Shown here: in pieces, positions 9,944-18,476 of the stretch
Position numbering within the stretch: the stretch's first letter is position 1
Layout of the letters: each line of letters opens with the position of its first letter
Origin: Gammaproteobacteria bacterium UBA5109
GTDB lineage: Bacteria; Pseudomonadota; Gammaproteobacteria; Pseudomonadales; Pseudohongiellaceae
Assembly: GCA_002414385.1 (NCBI GenBank)
Contig: DHZH01000001.1
Coordinates: 186,431-250,430 of the forward strand
DNA length: 64,000 bases
Reading direction: 5' to 3'
The notes under the pieces: generated by a model
Told to the model about the DNA's origin: nothing
What the model saw: only the letters and a program-made list of their open reading frames with translations
Databases searched by the model: none
Made by a program: the position numbers and the translations under genes

Positions 9944-9959
9944 ACCCTATATATAGTGT
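9944..9959. promoter_or_regulatory. NrdR box 1 (nrdA-proximal)
   Basis: ACCCTATATATAGTGT matches the NrdR consensus acaCwAtATaTwGtgt at all but one position. NrdR is the ATP/dATP-sensing repressor of ribonucleotide reductase genes. The site is 220 bp upstream of the nrdA ATG. It has no partner at the usual 30-33 bp distance. Confidence 0.7.
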
Positions 9960-10078
9960 TTTACCCGGATATCGAAAATTCTCTTTGTTGGTGGCCAAAA
10001 AACCTGGATTCGACCTTGCGGATTGAGCCTGAGAGCAATGTCGAGGCAACTTAAGAATTTGGCCTTAAATCCTTAATA

Positions 10079-10127
10079 TCACAAGATATAGTGGTATTCA
10101 TCAGATTCAGCTCACTATATCAGGGAT
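10079..10127. promoter_or_regulatory. Paired NrdR boxes 2 and 3
   Basis: TCACAAGATATAGTGG (10079-10094) is a good NrdR-box match. TCACTATATCAGGGAT (10112-10127) matches well only in its left half. They start 33 bp apart, about three helical turns, which is the tandem spacing typical of NrdR sites. They lie 356-404 bp upstream of nrdA. Confidence 0.5.
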
Positions 10128-10164
10128 TTTTTTGTTTTGGCAAGTAAAAATGTTGTGTATTTTA

Positions 10165-10173
10165 TGTGAATAA
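10165..10173 (-). promoter_or_regulatory. DnaA-box-like site in nrdA leader
   Basis: The minus strand reads TTATTCACA, which fits the DnaA-box consensus TTATNCACA. DnaA is known to act at the E. coli nrdAB promoter. Here the site lies between NrdR boxes 3 and 4. A single 9-mer in AT-rich DNA can arise by chance, so support is modest. Confidence 0.35.
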
Positions 10174-10234
10174 CTTGTGGGTAGAATTTTTTGCTGGTTT
10201 TTTCTCCGGAATGGAGAAAATTTGCACAGAGCAA

Positions 10235-10250
10235 ACACTATATCTAGTGT
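10235..10250. promoter_or_regulatory. NrdR box 4 (distal, strongest palindrome)
   Basis: ACACTATATCTAGTGT is a near-perfect NrdR box. The flanks extend the dyad (AA before, TT after), and the following TTTT is shared with box 1. It is 512 bp upstream of nrdA and 250 bp upstream of the divergent small-protein gene, so it could affect either. Confidence 0.65.
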
Positions 10251-10499
10251 TTTCGCCCTGAAAATAACAGGGTTTTTCCCGACAGGTCAAATTCAGGCGG
10301 GATTTCTGGATAAAAACGCCTGCTTTTCTGTACCTGCCTGTACCGGCACCTGCAAAACTGTCTGGATAAACATGCTGTCTTGCATAATTTATCCCTGAAT
10401 TTTCCCCGGTTTTTACCGGATTCTTGCTTGATCAGGCCGTACATTAATTCGTGTTGAAAGTCGCAATCAGGCGAAAATAAAGCAAGTGAGGATGGTTTT

Positions 10500-10826
10500 A
10501 TGAAGAAGCTTATCACCACAGTACTATTGGGCGCTGTCTTGGGTATCACGACAATGCAGGTATCGGCAAATGAACTGACATTTCGTAGTGGCAGTGTTGA
10601 AGTTATTGCTTTGAGCAGTCAACAGGCGGCAGAACTCCGTGAAGAACGGGTTCTGTATGAGGCCATGCTGAGCCGGGTCATGAACCAGGAAGATCAGGCA
10701 GGCATGGAACAGCGTCTGCAGGCAATTCAGCTTGAATACCAGAACCGTATTGATGCGATTATCGAAGGACCAGGGAGTTCAAGCGTGCCGGTACGGCACC
10801 AGAAACCAGGACGAATTATTTACTGA
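10500..10826 (+). CDS. Small exported protein of unknown function
   Basis: 108 residues. A clear signal peptide occupies residues 1-24 (MKKL, then a hydrophobic core, A-x-A-type site V-S-A-N-E). The mature part is about 84 residues: a short beta-like N-terminus, a charged amphipathic helix with many E/R/Q (about 40-88), then a G/S/P tail. There is no cysteine or recognisable domain. A GAGG stretch lies about 7 bases before the ATG. Its last 11 bp overlap the end of the convergent ABC ATPase gene. Probably periplasmic; function unknown. Confidence 0.7.
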   Translation: MKKLITTVLLGAVLGITTMQVSANELTFRSGSVEVIALSSQQAAELREERVLYEAMLSRVMNQEDQAGMEQRLQAIQLEYQNRIDAIIEGPGSSSVPVRHQKPGRIIY

Positions 10827-11571
10827 GTCCGGAACTACTCTTATCTGTAAGTTTGCTGCCAAGGAAGGCGGCAACAAACTCATTGGCAGGGTGCTGCTGG
10901 AGTTCACCGGGTAAACCCCATTGTTGCAGCGTGCCGTTCTGCATCACGCCAATTTCATCAGCCATATTAAAGGCTTCACTGCGGTCATGGGTGACCAGAA
11001 TCGCGGCAATCTGATTCTGTTTCAGGATCTCCCTGACCTCAAGGCTCAATTTGCGACGCAGCTCAGTGTCGAGGTTGGAGAAGGGCTCATCCATAAGCAG
11101 GATACTGGGATTGGGGGCCAGTGCTCGGGCCAGCGCCACGCGTTGCTGCTGGCCACCGGAAAGCTGATGCGGATAGTAATCGGCGTGATCTTGCAGATTA
11201 ATCATCTCCATCAGGCGGTCAATGATGCGATTCTTTTCTTCAGAATCCAGGTCCTGGATACCAAAGGCTATATTTTTGCGGACTGTCATGTGAGGAAACA
11301 GGGCATAGTCCTGAAACACCATGCCAACTTTGCGCTTTTCCGGCACCAGCGTATTGCCGGGCTCGGAAATAACTGAACCGTTAAGTTTAATCTGTCCCTG
11401 AAATACCGGTTCAAAACCGGCGATGGCACGCAGGGCGGTGGTTTTTCCGCAACCACTGGGTCCCAGCAGACAGGCAATCTGCTGCTGCCCCACGGCAAAA
11501 GTCAGTTCCGGAATTATGACCTTTTCACCGTAGCGACAGGCAATCTGCTTGACCTCGAGTAGTTTGCTCAC
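10816..11571 (-). CDS. ABC transporter ATP-binding protein, FbpC/PotA-like, orphan
   Basis: 251 residues from GTG 11571. The frame continues upstream, but only into argF sequence; the GTG is preceded by CAGGAAA and starts 31 bp after the argF stop. Walker A is G-P-S-G-C-G-K-T-T, the Q-loop lies in V-F-Q-D-Y-A-L-F-P-H-M, the signature is L-S-G-G-Q-Q-Q-R, Walker B is I-L-L-M-D-E-P-F-S-N-L-D, and the H-loop is in V-T-H-D-R. The set resembles ATPases for ferric iron, spermidine or sulfate importers. It ends about where the regulatory domain of longer homologues would begin. No permease or binding-protein gene is near, so the substrate is open. It may be co-transcribed with argD-argF. Confidence 0.85.
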   Translation of the reverse strand: MSKLLEVKQIACRYGEKVIIPELTFAVGQQQIACLLGPSGCGKTTALRAIAGFEPVFQGQIKLNGSVISEPGNTLVPEKRKVGMVFQDYALFPHMTVRKNIAFGIQDLDSEEKNRIIDRLMEMINLQDHADYYPHQLSGGQQQRVALARALAPNPSILLMDEPFSNLDTELRRKLSLEVREILKQNQIAAILVTHDRSEAFNMADEIGVMQNGTLQQWGLPGELQQHPANEFVAAFLGSKLTDKSSSGLSK

Positions 11572-11602
11572 AAAGTTTCCTGTCCCGTATATAACTGATG
11601 TT

Positions 11603-12508
11603 TCAGGAGCATAAGAGGAATTCCAGCAAGGCTTTTTGCGCATGCAGGCGGTTTTCCGCTTCTTCCCAGACTACTGAATCCGCGGCATCAATCACCTCGG
11701 CGCTGACTTCCTCCCCACGATGAGCCGGCAGGCAGTGCAGAAACAGTGCATCGGAGGCCGCCCGTGCCATTAATTCTGTGGTAACTTCAAAATCAGCAAA
11801 ATCCACCCGGCGATTCTGCATTTCACCTTCCTGGCCCATGGATGCCCAGACATCGGTTGCTACCAGTGCGGCACCGGCAACAGCTTCAGCAGGATCGCGC
11901 ACCAGGCTGACCCGATTCTGGTTGTTTTCCATCAGACTCTGCAGGGGTTCGTATCCTTCCGGACAGGTAATGACCAGCTCGAAATCCAGCAGGGCAGCCG
12001 CATTGATGTAAGAGTTGCACATGTTGTTGCCGTCACCAACCCAGCAAACCCTGCGCCCCTGAATATTACCCCGGTGTTCAAAATAGGTCTGCATGTCCGC
12101 CAGCAACTGACAGGGGTGAAAGGTATCCGAGAGTCCGTTAATCACCGGAACACTGGAATGTTCAGCCAGTTGCTCCACGGTATCCTGGGAAAATGTCCTG
12201 ACCATGATGGCATCCACCATGCGGGATAATACCCGTGCCGTATCAGCAATCGGCTCACCACGACCGAGCTGTGAATCAGCCGGTGACAGAAAGATGGACG
12301 AGCCACCCAGCTGGGTCATGCCGGCCTCAAAAGAGACGCGGGTACGCGTGGATGACTTCTCAAAAATCATCGCCAGTGATTTGTTGAGCAGGTACTCATG
12401 CGGAGTTCCTTCACGCAACATGGTTTTCAGTTCGGATGCGCGGGTGATGAGCTGAATGAATTCTGCGCTGCTTAAGTCCTGCAGACTGCGCAAGTGTCTA
12501 GGGGCCAT
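11603..12508 (-). CDS. argF: Ornithine carbamoyltransferase
   Basis: 301 residues, full length. The carbamoyl-phosphate site S-T-R-T-R is near residue 54, F-H-P-C-Q-L-L near 131, and the ornithine/catalytic H-C-L-P-A-H-R-G-E-E-V near 257. It makes citrulline from ornithine and carbamoyl phosphate in arginine biosynthesis. The ATG lies inside the 3' end of argD (11-bp overlap), indicating translational coupling. An argG lies 16 kb away in the same window. Anabolic rather than catabolic role is inferred from the argD linkage. Confidence 0.95.
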   Translation of the reverse strand: MAPRHLRSLQDLSSAEFIQLITRASELKTMLREGTPHEYLLNKSLAMIFEKSSTRTRVSFEAGMTQLGGSSIFLSPADSQLGRGEPIADTARVLSRMVDAIMVRTFSQDTVEQLAEHSSVPVINGLSDTFHPCQLLADMQTYFEHRGNIQGRRVCWVGDGNNMCNSYINAAALLDFELVITCPEGYEPLQSLMENNQNRVSLVRDPAEAVAGAALVATDVWASMGQEGEMQNRRVDFADFEVTTELMARAASDALFLHCLPAHRGEEVSAEVIDAADSVVWEEAENRLHAQKALLEFLLCS

Positions 12509-13694
12509 GACAAAACTCCCTGATCAGTTTACCGAGAATATCGATGATAATTTGTGATTCTTCATTGCTGATGATCAGCGGCGGCAGCAGACGAATGACT
12601 TTATCCATCTGTACAGTAATCAGCAGACCTTTAGCGCGCGCCAGGTTGACCAGTTCACTGGCCGGGACAGTCAGCTCAATACCGATCATCAGGCCCAGGC
12701 CGCGGATCTCTTTTAGCTGTTCGACATCGGCCAGTGCTTCCTGCAGGCCCTGACGAATTCTGTCTCCCTGTCTGGTGGCATTTTCCATGAGTTTCTCATC
12801 ATGGATGGCGCGATTGACTGCCAGTCCAGCGGCACAGGCCAGTGGGCTGCCACCGAAAGTGCTACCGTGATGGCCTGCCTGCAGCACATTTGCTGCCCTG
12901 CCACCGGTTAGACAGGCTCCCATCGGGAAACCATTACCCATGCCTTTGGCAGTGGTCAGCACATCGGGTTGTACCCGGGCGTGCTGGAAACTGAAGTATT
13001 TGCCGGTTCTGCCGTTGCCAGTCTGGACTTCATCGAGGATCAGCAAAAGCTCATGTCTGTCACAGATTTCCTGCAACTGCTCAAGGTATTCCGCCTTGCA
13101 GGGGTTAATTCCGCTCTCACCCTGGATCGGTTCAAGCATGATGGCTACGGTTCCGGGATGCCTTGCAAGGGCCTTTTCCACGGCGGAAATATCATTCAGC
13201 GGAACCCGGACGAAGCCCTGTAGCAATGGAGCAAATCCTTGCTGATGTTTTGTGTTATACGTGGCACTTAGTGAGCCCATCGAGCGGCCATGGAAAGCTC
13301 CTTCCATGACGATGATTTCAGGAAGTTCTATGCCCTTGTTGTGACCGTACATGCGCGCGATCTTGATGGCAGCTTCATTGGCTTCTGTCCCCGAGTTGGC
13401 AAAGAAAACCTGCTCCATACCGGAATCTTCACACAAGCGATCTGCCAGTTGCTCCTGCAAGGGAATGTCATACAGGTTCGTTGTATGTATTAGCCGGTTG
13501 ATCTGTTCGGTCAGGGCTCTGGTAAAAGCTGGATGACTGTGACCAAGCGGGCACACGGCAATACCACTGATGGCGTCCAGGTATTTGTTTCCCTGAGTAT
13601 CATGCAGCCAGATGCCTTCCCCAAAATCGAAGGCAACAGGATAGCGTTTGTAAGTGGGCATAATGTGTTTACTGCTTTGTGTACTGGTGTTCAT
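12498..13694 (-). CDS. argD: Acetylornithine aminotransferase
   Basis: 398 residues from ATG 13694; an 18-residue upstream extension of the frame is cysteine-bearing and unlike the family. Class III PLP aminotransferase motifs are visible: N-S-G-T-E-A-N-E-A-A-I-K, the L-I-L-D-E-V-Q-T-G-N-G-R-T-G block, and the PLP lysine in T-T-A-K-G-M-G-N-G-F-P. It converts N-acetylglutamate semialdehyde to N-acetylornithine and may also act on succinyldiaminopimelate, as ArgD/DapC does. It is first in an argD-argF operon with an 11-bp overlap. No clear ArgR box was found upstream. Confidence 0.93.
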   Translation of the reverse strand: MNTSTQSSKHIMPTYKRYPVAFDFGEGIWLHDTQGNKYLDAISGIAVCPLGHSHPAFTRALTEQINRLIHTTNLYDIPLQEQLADRLCEDSGMEQVFFANSGTEANEAAIKIARMYGHNKGIELPEIIVMEGAFHGRSMGSLSATYNTKHQQGFAPLLQGFVRVPLNDISAVEKALARHPGTVAIMLEPIQGESGINPCKAEYLEQLQEICDRHELLLILDEVQTGNGRTGKYFSFQHARVQPDVLTTAKGMGNGFPMGACLTGGRAANVLQAGHHGSTFGGSPLACAAGLAVNRAIHDEKLMENATRQGDRIRQGLQEALADVEQLKEIRGLGLMIGIELTVPASELVNLARAKGLLITVQMDKVIRLLPPLIISNEESQIIIDILGKLIREFCHGP

Positions 13695-13928
13695 GGTTAA
13701 TTCACAACATTCTATGCTGCCAGGTAAAAGCCAGCCTTTGAAACGCAAAAGGGCAGCGCGAGCTACCCTAGTTAAAAGTCAATTCTACCAGAATTCCGCG
13801 TTTCTGCCATTATTAGGACCGAGTTGATCTAAATCGTGTCAGGATTAATTTATCGCGCATAATGCTTGTATTTATACCCGGGCCGCAGTATCTATAGCCT
13901 TGTTTTATCTCTGTAGGAGGGGATGACG

Positions 13929-14135
13929 ATGACAGCAAATGAAGGAGTGCAGGAAAGGCTGATCCGTTTGACACTGGGTCTGTTTCTGATTTTTCTGGGA
14001 GTTACCGATGGCTATAGCAGCATCTGGTCAATCCTGATGGGAGTCATAGGACTGATTTTAGCCGTGACAGGTGCAGTGGGATTCTGCCCCCTGTATAAAG
14101 TGATTGGCTTCAGCACCTGTAAAAAGGAAACCTGA
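13929..14135 (+). CDS. DUF2892 (YgaP-type) two-helix membrane protein
   Basis: 68 residues from ATG 13929. An ATG two codons earlier (13923) is too close to the strong AGGAGG (13915-13920), which sits 8 bases before 13929. The pattern is the DUF2892 one: N-E-G-x-x-E-R-L-I-R near the start, two hydrophobic helices (about 15-30 and 35-52), and a C-terminal F-C-P-L-Y with a second Cys near the end. Probably an inner-membrane protein. Such domains are often linked to rhodanese-type sulfur proteins, but no rhodanese is present here. Function unknown. Confidence 0.85.
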   Translation: MTANEGVQERLIRLTLGLFLIFLGVTDGYSSIWSILMGVIGLILAVTGAVGFCPLYKVIGFSTCKKET

Positions 14136-14217
14136 AACATCTCAGGTAAACCTGTTTCTGCCCTGATAGCAATTTCGCGGTATACTCCGGCGGCATGTCA
14201 ATCAGGGCAGGAATAGC

Positions 14218-15192
14218 ATGAACATTCTGGTTTGCGGGGGTGCCGGGTACATTGGTTCCCATGTTCTCAAGCATCTGCGTGCGAAAGGGCATAGCTGTCA
14301 TGTGCTTGACAATTTCTCAAGCGGTCATGAGTGGGCTCTGCTTGGAGCGTCATGTTCCAAAGCCGATATTCTTGATCAAGCTGCTCTGGATAAAATTTTT
14401 TCTGCACGGCCCTTTGATGTCGTCATGCATTTTTGTGCCCGCTCCCTGGTTGCTGAATCAGTTACAGATCCGGCACTTTATTACCGCAACAATGTCAGTG
14501 GCACACTGAATCTGCTGGAAACCATGCAAAAGCATGGAGTGAACAAACTGGTTTTTTCATCCACCGCAGCGATTTTCGGCGAACCACAGGAAGAGATCAT
14601 CAGTGAGGCACATCCGCGTCAGCCACTGAATCCTTACGGTCACAGTAAATTAATGGTAGAGCAAATGCTGCAGGACTTTGCTGAAGCCGGCGGACTGGAT
14701 TCCATCGCCCTGCGCTATTTTAATGCTGCCGGCGCCGACCCCGAGGCAGAACTGGGGGAGGTGCATGAGCCGGAAACGCATCTGATTCCAAATATTCTGC
14801 TGTCCCTGCTTGATGGAGAATCTCGCCGCGAATTTAAAATATTTGGCAAGGACTATCCGACCCCGGACGGAACCTGTGTACGTGACTATATTCATGTTAA
14901 TGATCTGGCCAGTGCGCATGTGCTGGGCATGGAGTATCTGTTTGAGCATCCCGGAGCCCATGTGTTCAATCTGGGCAGTCAGCGGGGCTATTCGGTACTG
15001 GAAGTGATGCAGGCCTGTGAACAAATCAGCGGCAAAAAAGTCAACTACCAGTTTGCCGGGCGCCGTCCGGGAGATCCGGCCAGGCTGGTTGCCAGCAGTC
15101 TGTTAGCACAGCAGGAACTTGGCTGGCAGGCTGAATATTCCCTGGAACAGATTATCGAAACTGCCTGGAACTGGCACCAATCCCTTTCCTGA
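14218..15192 (+). CDS. galE: UDP-glucose 4-epimerase
   Basis: 324 residues. An extended short-chain dehydrogenase fold: the NAD-binding G-G-A-G-Y-I-G-S-H is at residues 8-16, the catalytic S-S-T-A-A-I-F-G near 118, Y-G-H-S-K (Y-x3-K) near 140, and the late R-P-G-D block near 280. It interconverts UDP-glucose and UDP-galactose with bound NAD, for surface polysaccharide or galactose use. No other gal or polysaccharide genes adjoin it. Some close homologues act on other UDP-sugars, so specificity is inferred. Confidence 0.9.
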   Translation: MNILVCGGAGYIGSHVLKHLRAKGHSCHVLDNFSSGHEWALLGASCSKADILDQAALDKIFSARPFDVVMHFCARSLVAESVTDPALYYRNNVSGTLNLLETMQKHGVNKLVFSSTAAIFGEPQEEIISEAHPRQPLNPYGHSKLMVEQMLQDFAEAGGLDSIALRYFNAAGADPEAELGEVHEPETHLIPNILLSLLDGESRREFKIFGKDYPTPDGTCVRDYIHVNDLASAHVLGMEYLFEHPGAHVFNLGSQRGYSVLEVMQACEQISGKKVNYQFAGRRPGDPARLVASSLLAQQELGWQAEYSLEQIIETAWNWHQSLS

Positions 15193-15321
15193 GGGCGACC
15201 CCCCCTCTTAAAAAAGCTGTTCCGGGCCTGCTTATAAGGCTGCTCGACATGAGCGGCATTCCAGCTTTGATTCTGCTGTGCTAAGGTTTTGCCACATACA
15301 ATTCAAGAAAAAAGGATATAC

Positions 15322-16083
15322 ATGAAAAAGATGCACATGATTCTGATCTCATTCCTGGCCTGCCTGTTTGGGCTTGTTGCTCAGGTACAGGCACAGGATC
15401 GAATGCAGGAAAACCCGCCGGTAGATGTGAGGCCTATACTGCATGGCTCAGTAGTACTGGCTTGGGCAGGCAGCACAATTTATGCTGACCCATACGGTGG
15501 CGCTCAAGCTTATGCTGATCAGCCAGGACCGGACATTGTTCTGATCAGTCATACTCATGATGATCATATGGATCTTGAGACCTTGCCCGCAGTAGTGAGC
15601 AGGGATACGGTGTTGATTGTTCCGCAATCAGTCATGAACGAGTTACCCGCCGACCTGGCAGCAAGAGCCAGAATCGTGGGCAACAATGAACAGATTGAGG
15701 AACAGGGCTTCACCATCACTGGCTTTCCAATGTACAACATGCCCGGGCAGGGGCGTGAAGTTCGTCATCAGCCGGGAGTTGGAAACGGCTACATAATCGA
15801 GCGCGACGGATATCGGGTCTATATTGCCGGGGATACCGCAGATACGCCAGATATGCGGGCCCTGAGAGATATCGACATGGCCTTCATTCCAATGAATCTC
15901 CCTTATACGATGAGTATCGACCGTGCTGCTGACGCTGTGGTGGAATTTGCTCCCCGGCGGATTTATCCCTATCACTATCGTGGTGAGAATGGACTGGCGG
16001 ATGTTGAAGGCTTTCGCGCCATGGTCGAAGCCAATAGTAGTGATATCGAAGTTATCCTGCTCGACTGGTATCCGGACAGGTAA
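15322..16083 (+). CDS. Exported MBL-fold metallo-hydrolase
   Basis: 253 residues from ATG 15322, which has AAAGGA upstream; the frame extends 11 codons further without a better start. A signal peptide covers residues 1-25 (ends Q-V-Q-A-Q). The metallo-beta-lactamase fold is shown by the metal-binding S-H-T-H-D-D-H-M-D near residue 75 and a later A-G-D-T-A-D-T strand. The layout (short, one HxHxDH, GDT) is closest to UlaG/UPF0173-like hydrolases rather than true beta-lactamases. Periplasmic location is predicted. Substrate unknown. Confidence 0.8.
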   Translation: MKKMHMILISFLACLFGLVAQVQAQDRMQENPPVDVRPILHGSVVLAWAGSTIYADPYGGAQAYADQPGPDIVLISHTHDDHMDLETLPAVVSRDTVLIVPQSVMNELPADLAARARIVGNNEQIEEQGFTITGFPMYNMPGQGREVRHQPGVGNGYIIERDGYRVYIAGDTADTPDMRALRDIDMAFIPMNLPYTMSIDRAADAVVEFAPRRIYPYHYRGENGLADVEGFRAMVEANSSDIEVILLDWYPDR

Positions 16084-16120
16084 TGCAGCACCGCCCGGAA
16101 AACCGTGTTCAGCTTGTCGA

Positions 16121-16738
16121 TTACGGGGCTTCGGGTATCAGCGCATTATCCAGTTCATCCGCGCGCTGATAGGCTTCCCGCCCGGTGAGCAGATTTTTAT
16201 ACTCGGTAAATTCCGGTCGCTCTGGCAGGGTGCCAAACTGGGTTCCCCAGATGATGTGTGCACCCAGATAAATATCCGCTGCTGAAAATTTATCACCGGC
16301 AATATAGCTACCGGTAGCCACAGCCGCGGCCAGCACCTCAACAGTCTGTGCGTAGGAGCCATAACCAATCGTGGCCTGCTTGTCCGACGGGATTTCCAGA
16401 CCTAGTGACTGATTGCTGACCGCTGCTTCCAGAGGTCCGGCGGCAAAGAACAGCCAGCGGTAATAGGCCTGTCGTTCTGCCGGTGGCGGAGCCAGCCCGG
16501 CATCAGGAAAAGCATCAGCCAGATAACAAAGAATGGCAGGTGTTTCAGTGACCACTTTGCCCTGATGGGAAAGAGCAGGGACCTTGCCCATCGGATTGAT
16601 GGCGAGATACGCGGAGCCTTTCATTATCTCTCCGTACTCGACGATTTCAGTCTGATACTCGCAGCCAATTTCTTCCAGCATCCAGCGTACGATTCGCCCA
16701 CGCGACATCGGGTTGGTATAAAAAATCGGATCACTCAT
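16121..16738 (-). CDS. Glutathione S-transferase family protein
   Basis: 205 residues, typical GST length. The N-terminal thioredoxin-like domain (1-80) has the start Y-T-N-P-M-S-R-G-R-I-V-R-W and the cis-Pro/glutathione-binding M-G-K-V-P-A-L followed by V-T-E-T-P-A-I. The C-terminal helical domain follows. It should conjugate or bind glutathione. It diverges from an oxoprolinase/hydantoinase-B gene and lies near a monothiol glutaredoxin, giving a loose glutathione theme. Class and substrate are not assignable. Confidence 0.88.
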   Translation of the reverse strand: MSDPIFYTNPMSRGRIVRWMLEEIGCEYQTEIVEYGEIMKGSAYLAINPMGKVPALSHQGKVVTETPAILCYLADAFPDAGLAPPPAERQAYYRWLFFAAGPLEAAVSNQSLGLEIPSDKQATIGYGSYAQTVEVLAAAVATGSYIAGDKFSAADIYLGAHIIWGTQFGTLPERPEFTEYKNLLTGREAYQRADELDNALIPEAP

Positions 16739-16839
16739 GTGTTGTACTCCAAGATCAAATTACAGGCCATTTTATTTTACGCCCTGCGTGCCAAAAGATT
16801 TGCAAGGTATAATCAGGCTTAACGATTTGCAAGATTATC

Positions 16840-18399
16840 ATGATGATGGACAGTATAGCCTTGAGTTTGTTTGTCAGCCGTATGGAAGCAGCCTGTGATG
16901 AGATGGGTGTGGTGCTTAAACGTACTGCTTTTTCACCCAACATCAAGGACCGGCTGGATTTTTCCTGTGCCCTGTTTGATGCCCGGGGTGATTTGTGCGC
17001 CCAGGCGGCGCATATTCCTGTGCATCTGGGCAGCATGGCCTTTGCCATGCGGGATATCGTTGATCGATTCCAGTGGAGAGCGGGTGATATCCTGATTCTT
17101 AATGATCCCTATCTCGGCGGAACCCATTTGCCCGATGTCACGGTTCTGGCACCGGTTTTTTTCGAAGATGAATTACAGGCCTTTGTGGTAAATCGTGCCC
17201 ATCATGCCAATATCGGTTCCGATTCTCCGGGATCCATGCCCATTTCTGGCAGTCTTGATGAAGAGGGGCTGATCATTAAACCGCAATTTCTGTATCGAGC
17301 CGGAGAACTCAATTCCGAGCTGGCAGCAGAATTACACAGACTCGAGTCCGGCAGGGAAGAAGAATCCGGGCAGGCGGCCGGGCATGTGGGGGGTGATATT
17401 GCCGCACAGATCAGTGCCCTGCACAGCGGGCAACAAAGACTGTTGAAATTGATTGAGCAACACGGCACAGCTTTTTTCCAGCAGGCCCTGGAGGCACTGA
17501 ATCAGTATGGAGAACAGCTGGCTCAGGCTGCACTGCAGGATATTCCGGTTGGCAGCTATAACTTTACTGATGTGATGGATGATGACGGGCGGGGCAATGA
17601 GGATCTGCAGATTAGTCTCACACTGCATATCAGCGATAAGAGAATTCTGGCTGATTTCAGCGGGACAGCGCCGCAGACTGCGGGAAATATCAATTGTCCT
17701 TTATCAGTTACGGCGGCAGCCGTGTTTTATGTTTTTCGCTGCCTGATGCCTGCGCATACGCCGGCCTGTGCCGGTATTTTCCGGTGTATTGAGCTGAAGG
17801 CTGAAGCCGGTTCTCTGGTCAATGCCAGATATCCTGCCGCTGTGGTTGCCGGTAATGTGGAAACCTCGAGCCGTATTGTTGATGTGGTGCTCGGGGCTTT
17901 GCAGAAGGCACTGCCGGGAGTAATTCCGGCGGCTTCCCAGGGCAGCATGAATAATGTGGCCATGGGTTATCACAGTGAGTCCGGCAGCTGGGATTATTAT
18001 GAAACCCTGGCAGGCGGAACGGGGGCAGGTCCCCATTACGACGGGCTGGATGCTGTACACAGTCACATGACCAATACCCTGAATACCCCGGTCGAAAGTC
18101 TGGAAATGCATTATCCGGTACGCATCACTTCCTATGCGGTACGGGCTGACAGTGGCGGACAGGGCAGAAATCGGGGAGGAAACGGACTGAGCCGGGCCTA
18201 TGAGTTTTTACAGCCTACCCGGGTCAGCATTCTTTCCGAGCGCCGACGGCAAAGTCCCTGGGGTCTTGAAGGCGGTAGTGCAGGCCAGGCCGGGGAAAAT
18301 TTGCTGGATGGCAAGCCTCTGCCTGGCAAATGTTCAGTCAGCGTGGCGGCAGGACAGCAGCTCGTGATACATACACCGGGCGGTGGCGCCTGGGGATAG
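16840..18399 (+). CDS. Hydantoinase B / 5-oxoprolinase family protein, without partner A subunit
   Basis: 519 residues, the normal length of HyuB. The family start (S-L-F-V-S-R-M-E-A-A-C-D-E-M-G) and the conserved L-N-D-P-Y-L-G-G-T-H-L-P-D and N-R-A-H-H-A-N-I-G-S blocks are present, with the C-terminal glycine-rich H-T-P-G-G-G-A-W-G. HyuB works with HyuA on cyclic amides such as hydantoins or 5-oxoproline, using ATP. No hyuA gene or fused HyuA domain is in the window. Three consecutive ATGs open the gene (16840, 16843, 16846). It is followed by the glutaredoxin gene. Confidence 0.88.
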   Translation: MMMDSIALSLFVSRMEAACDEMGVVLKRTAFSPNIKDRLDFSCALFDARGDLCAQAAHIPVHLGSMAFAMRDIVDRFQWRAGDILILNDPYLGGTHLPDVTVLAPVFFEDELQAFVVNRAHHANIGSDSPGSMPISGSLDEEGLIIKPQFLYRAGELNSELAAELHRLESGREEESGQAAGHVGGDIAAQISALHSGQQRLLKLIEQHGTAFFQQALEALNQYGEQLAQAALQDIPVGSYNFTDVMDDDGRGNEDLQISLTLHISDKRILADFSGTAPQTAGNINCPLSVTAAAVFYVFRCLMPAHTPACAGIFRCIELKAEAGSLVNARYPAAVVAGNVETSSRIVDVVLGALQKALPGVIPAASQGSMNNVAMGYHSESGSWDYYETLAGGTGAGPHYDGLDAVHSHMTNTLNTPVESLEMHYPVRITSYAVRADSGGQGRNRGGNGLSRAYEFLQPTRVSILSERRRQSPWGLEGGSAGQAGENLLDGKPLPGKCSVSVAAGQQLVIHTPGGGAWG

Positions 18400-18476
18400 C
18401 GATATCATCAAAAGTCCAAATCAGCTAAAATATGCCGATAAGATATAACCATGAATTCACATCTGCAGGAACTTAC

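Larger units (their letters stand above)
9724..10499. promoter_or_regulatory. 776-bp non-coding nrdA leader with four NrdR-like sites
   Basis: No convincing gene occupies this stretch between divergent nrdA and a small secreted-protein gene. It is AT-rich with several T and A runs. It contains four NrdR-box-like palindromes (9944, 10079, 10112, 10235) and one DnaA-box-like site (10165). The distance of the boxes from the nrdA start (about 220 to 510 bp) implies either a long 5' UTR, several promoters, or control by looping. No terminator or known riboswitch fold was recognised. Confidence 0.55.

Noticed and set aside
10004..10014. tmRNA-like motif CTGGATTCGAC in the nrdA leader
   Set aside because: It matches the start region of ssrA, but no 3' half, tag reading frame or CCA end follows within about 360 bp.
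13695..13922. ArgR box upstream of argD
   Set aside because: A TGTGAATTA half-site is present near the start but its second half does not match ATTCA.
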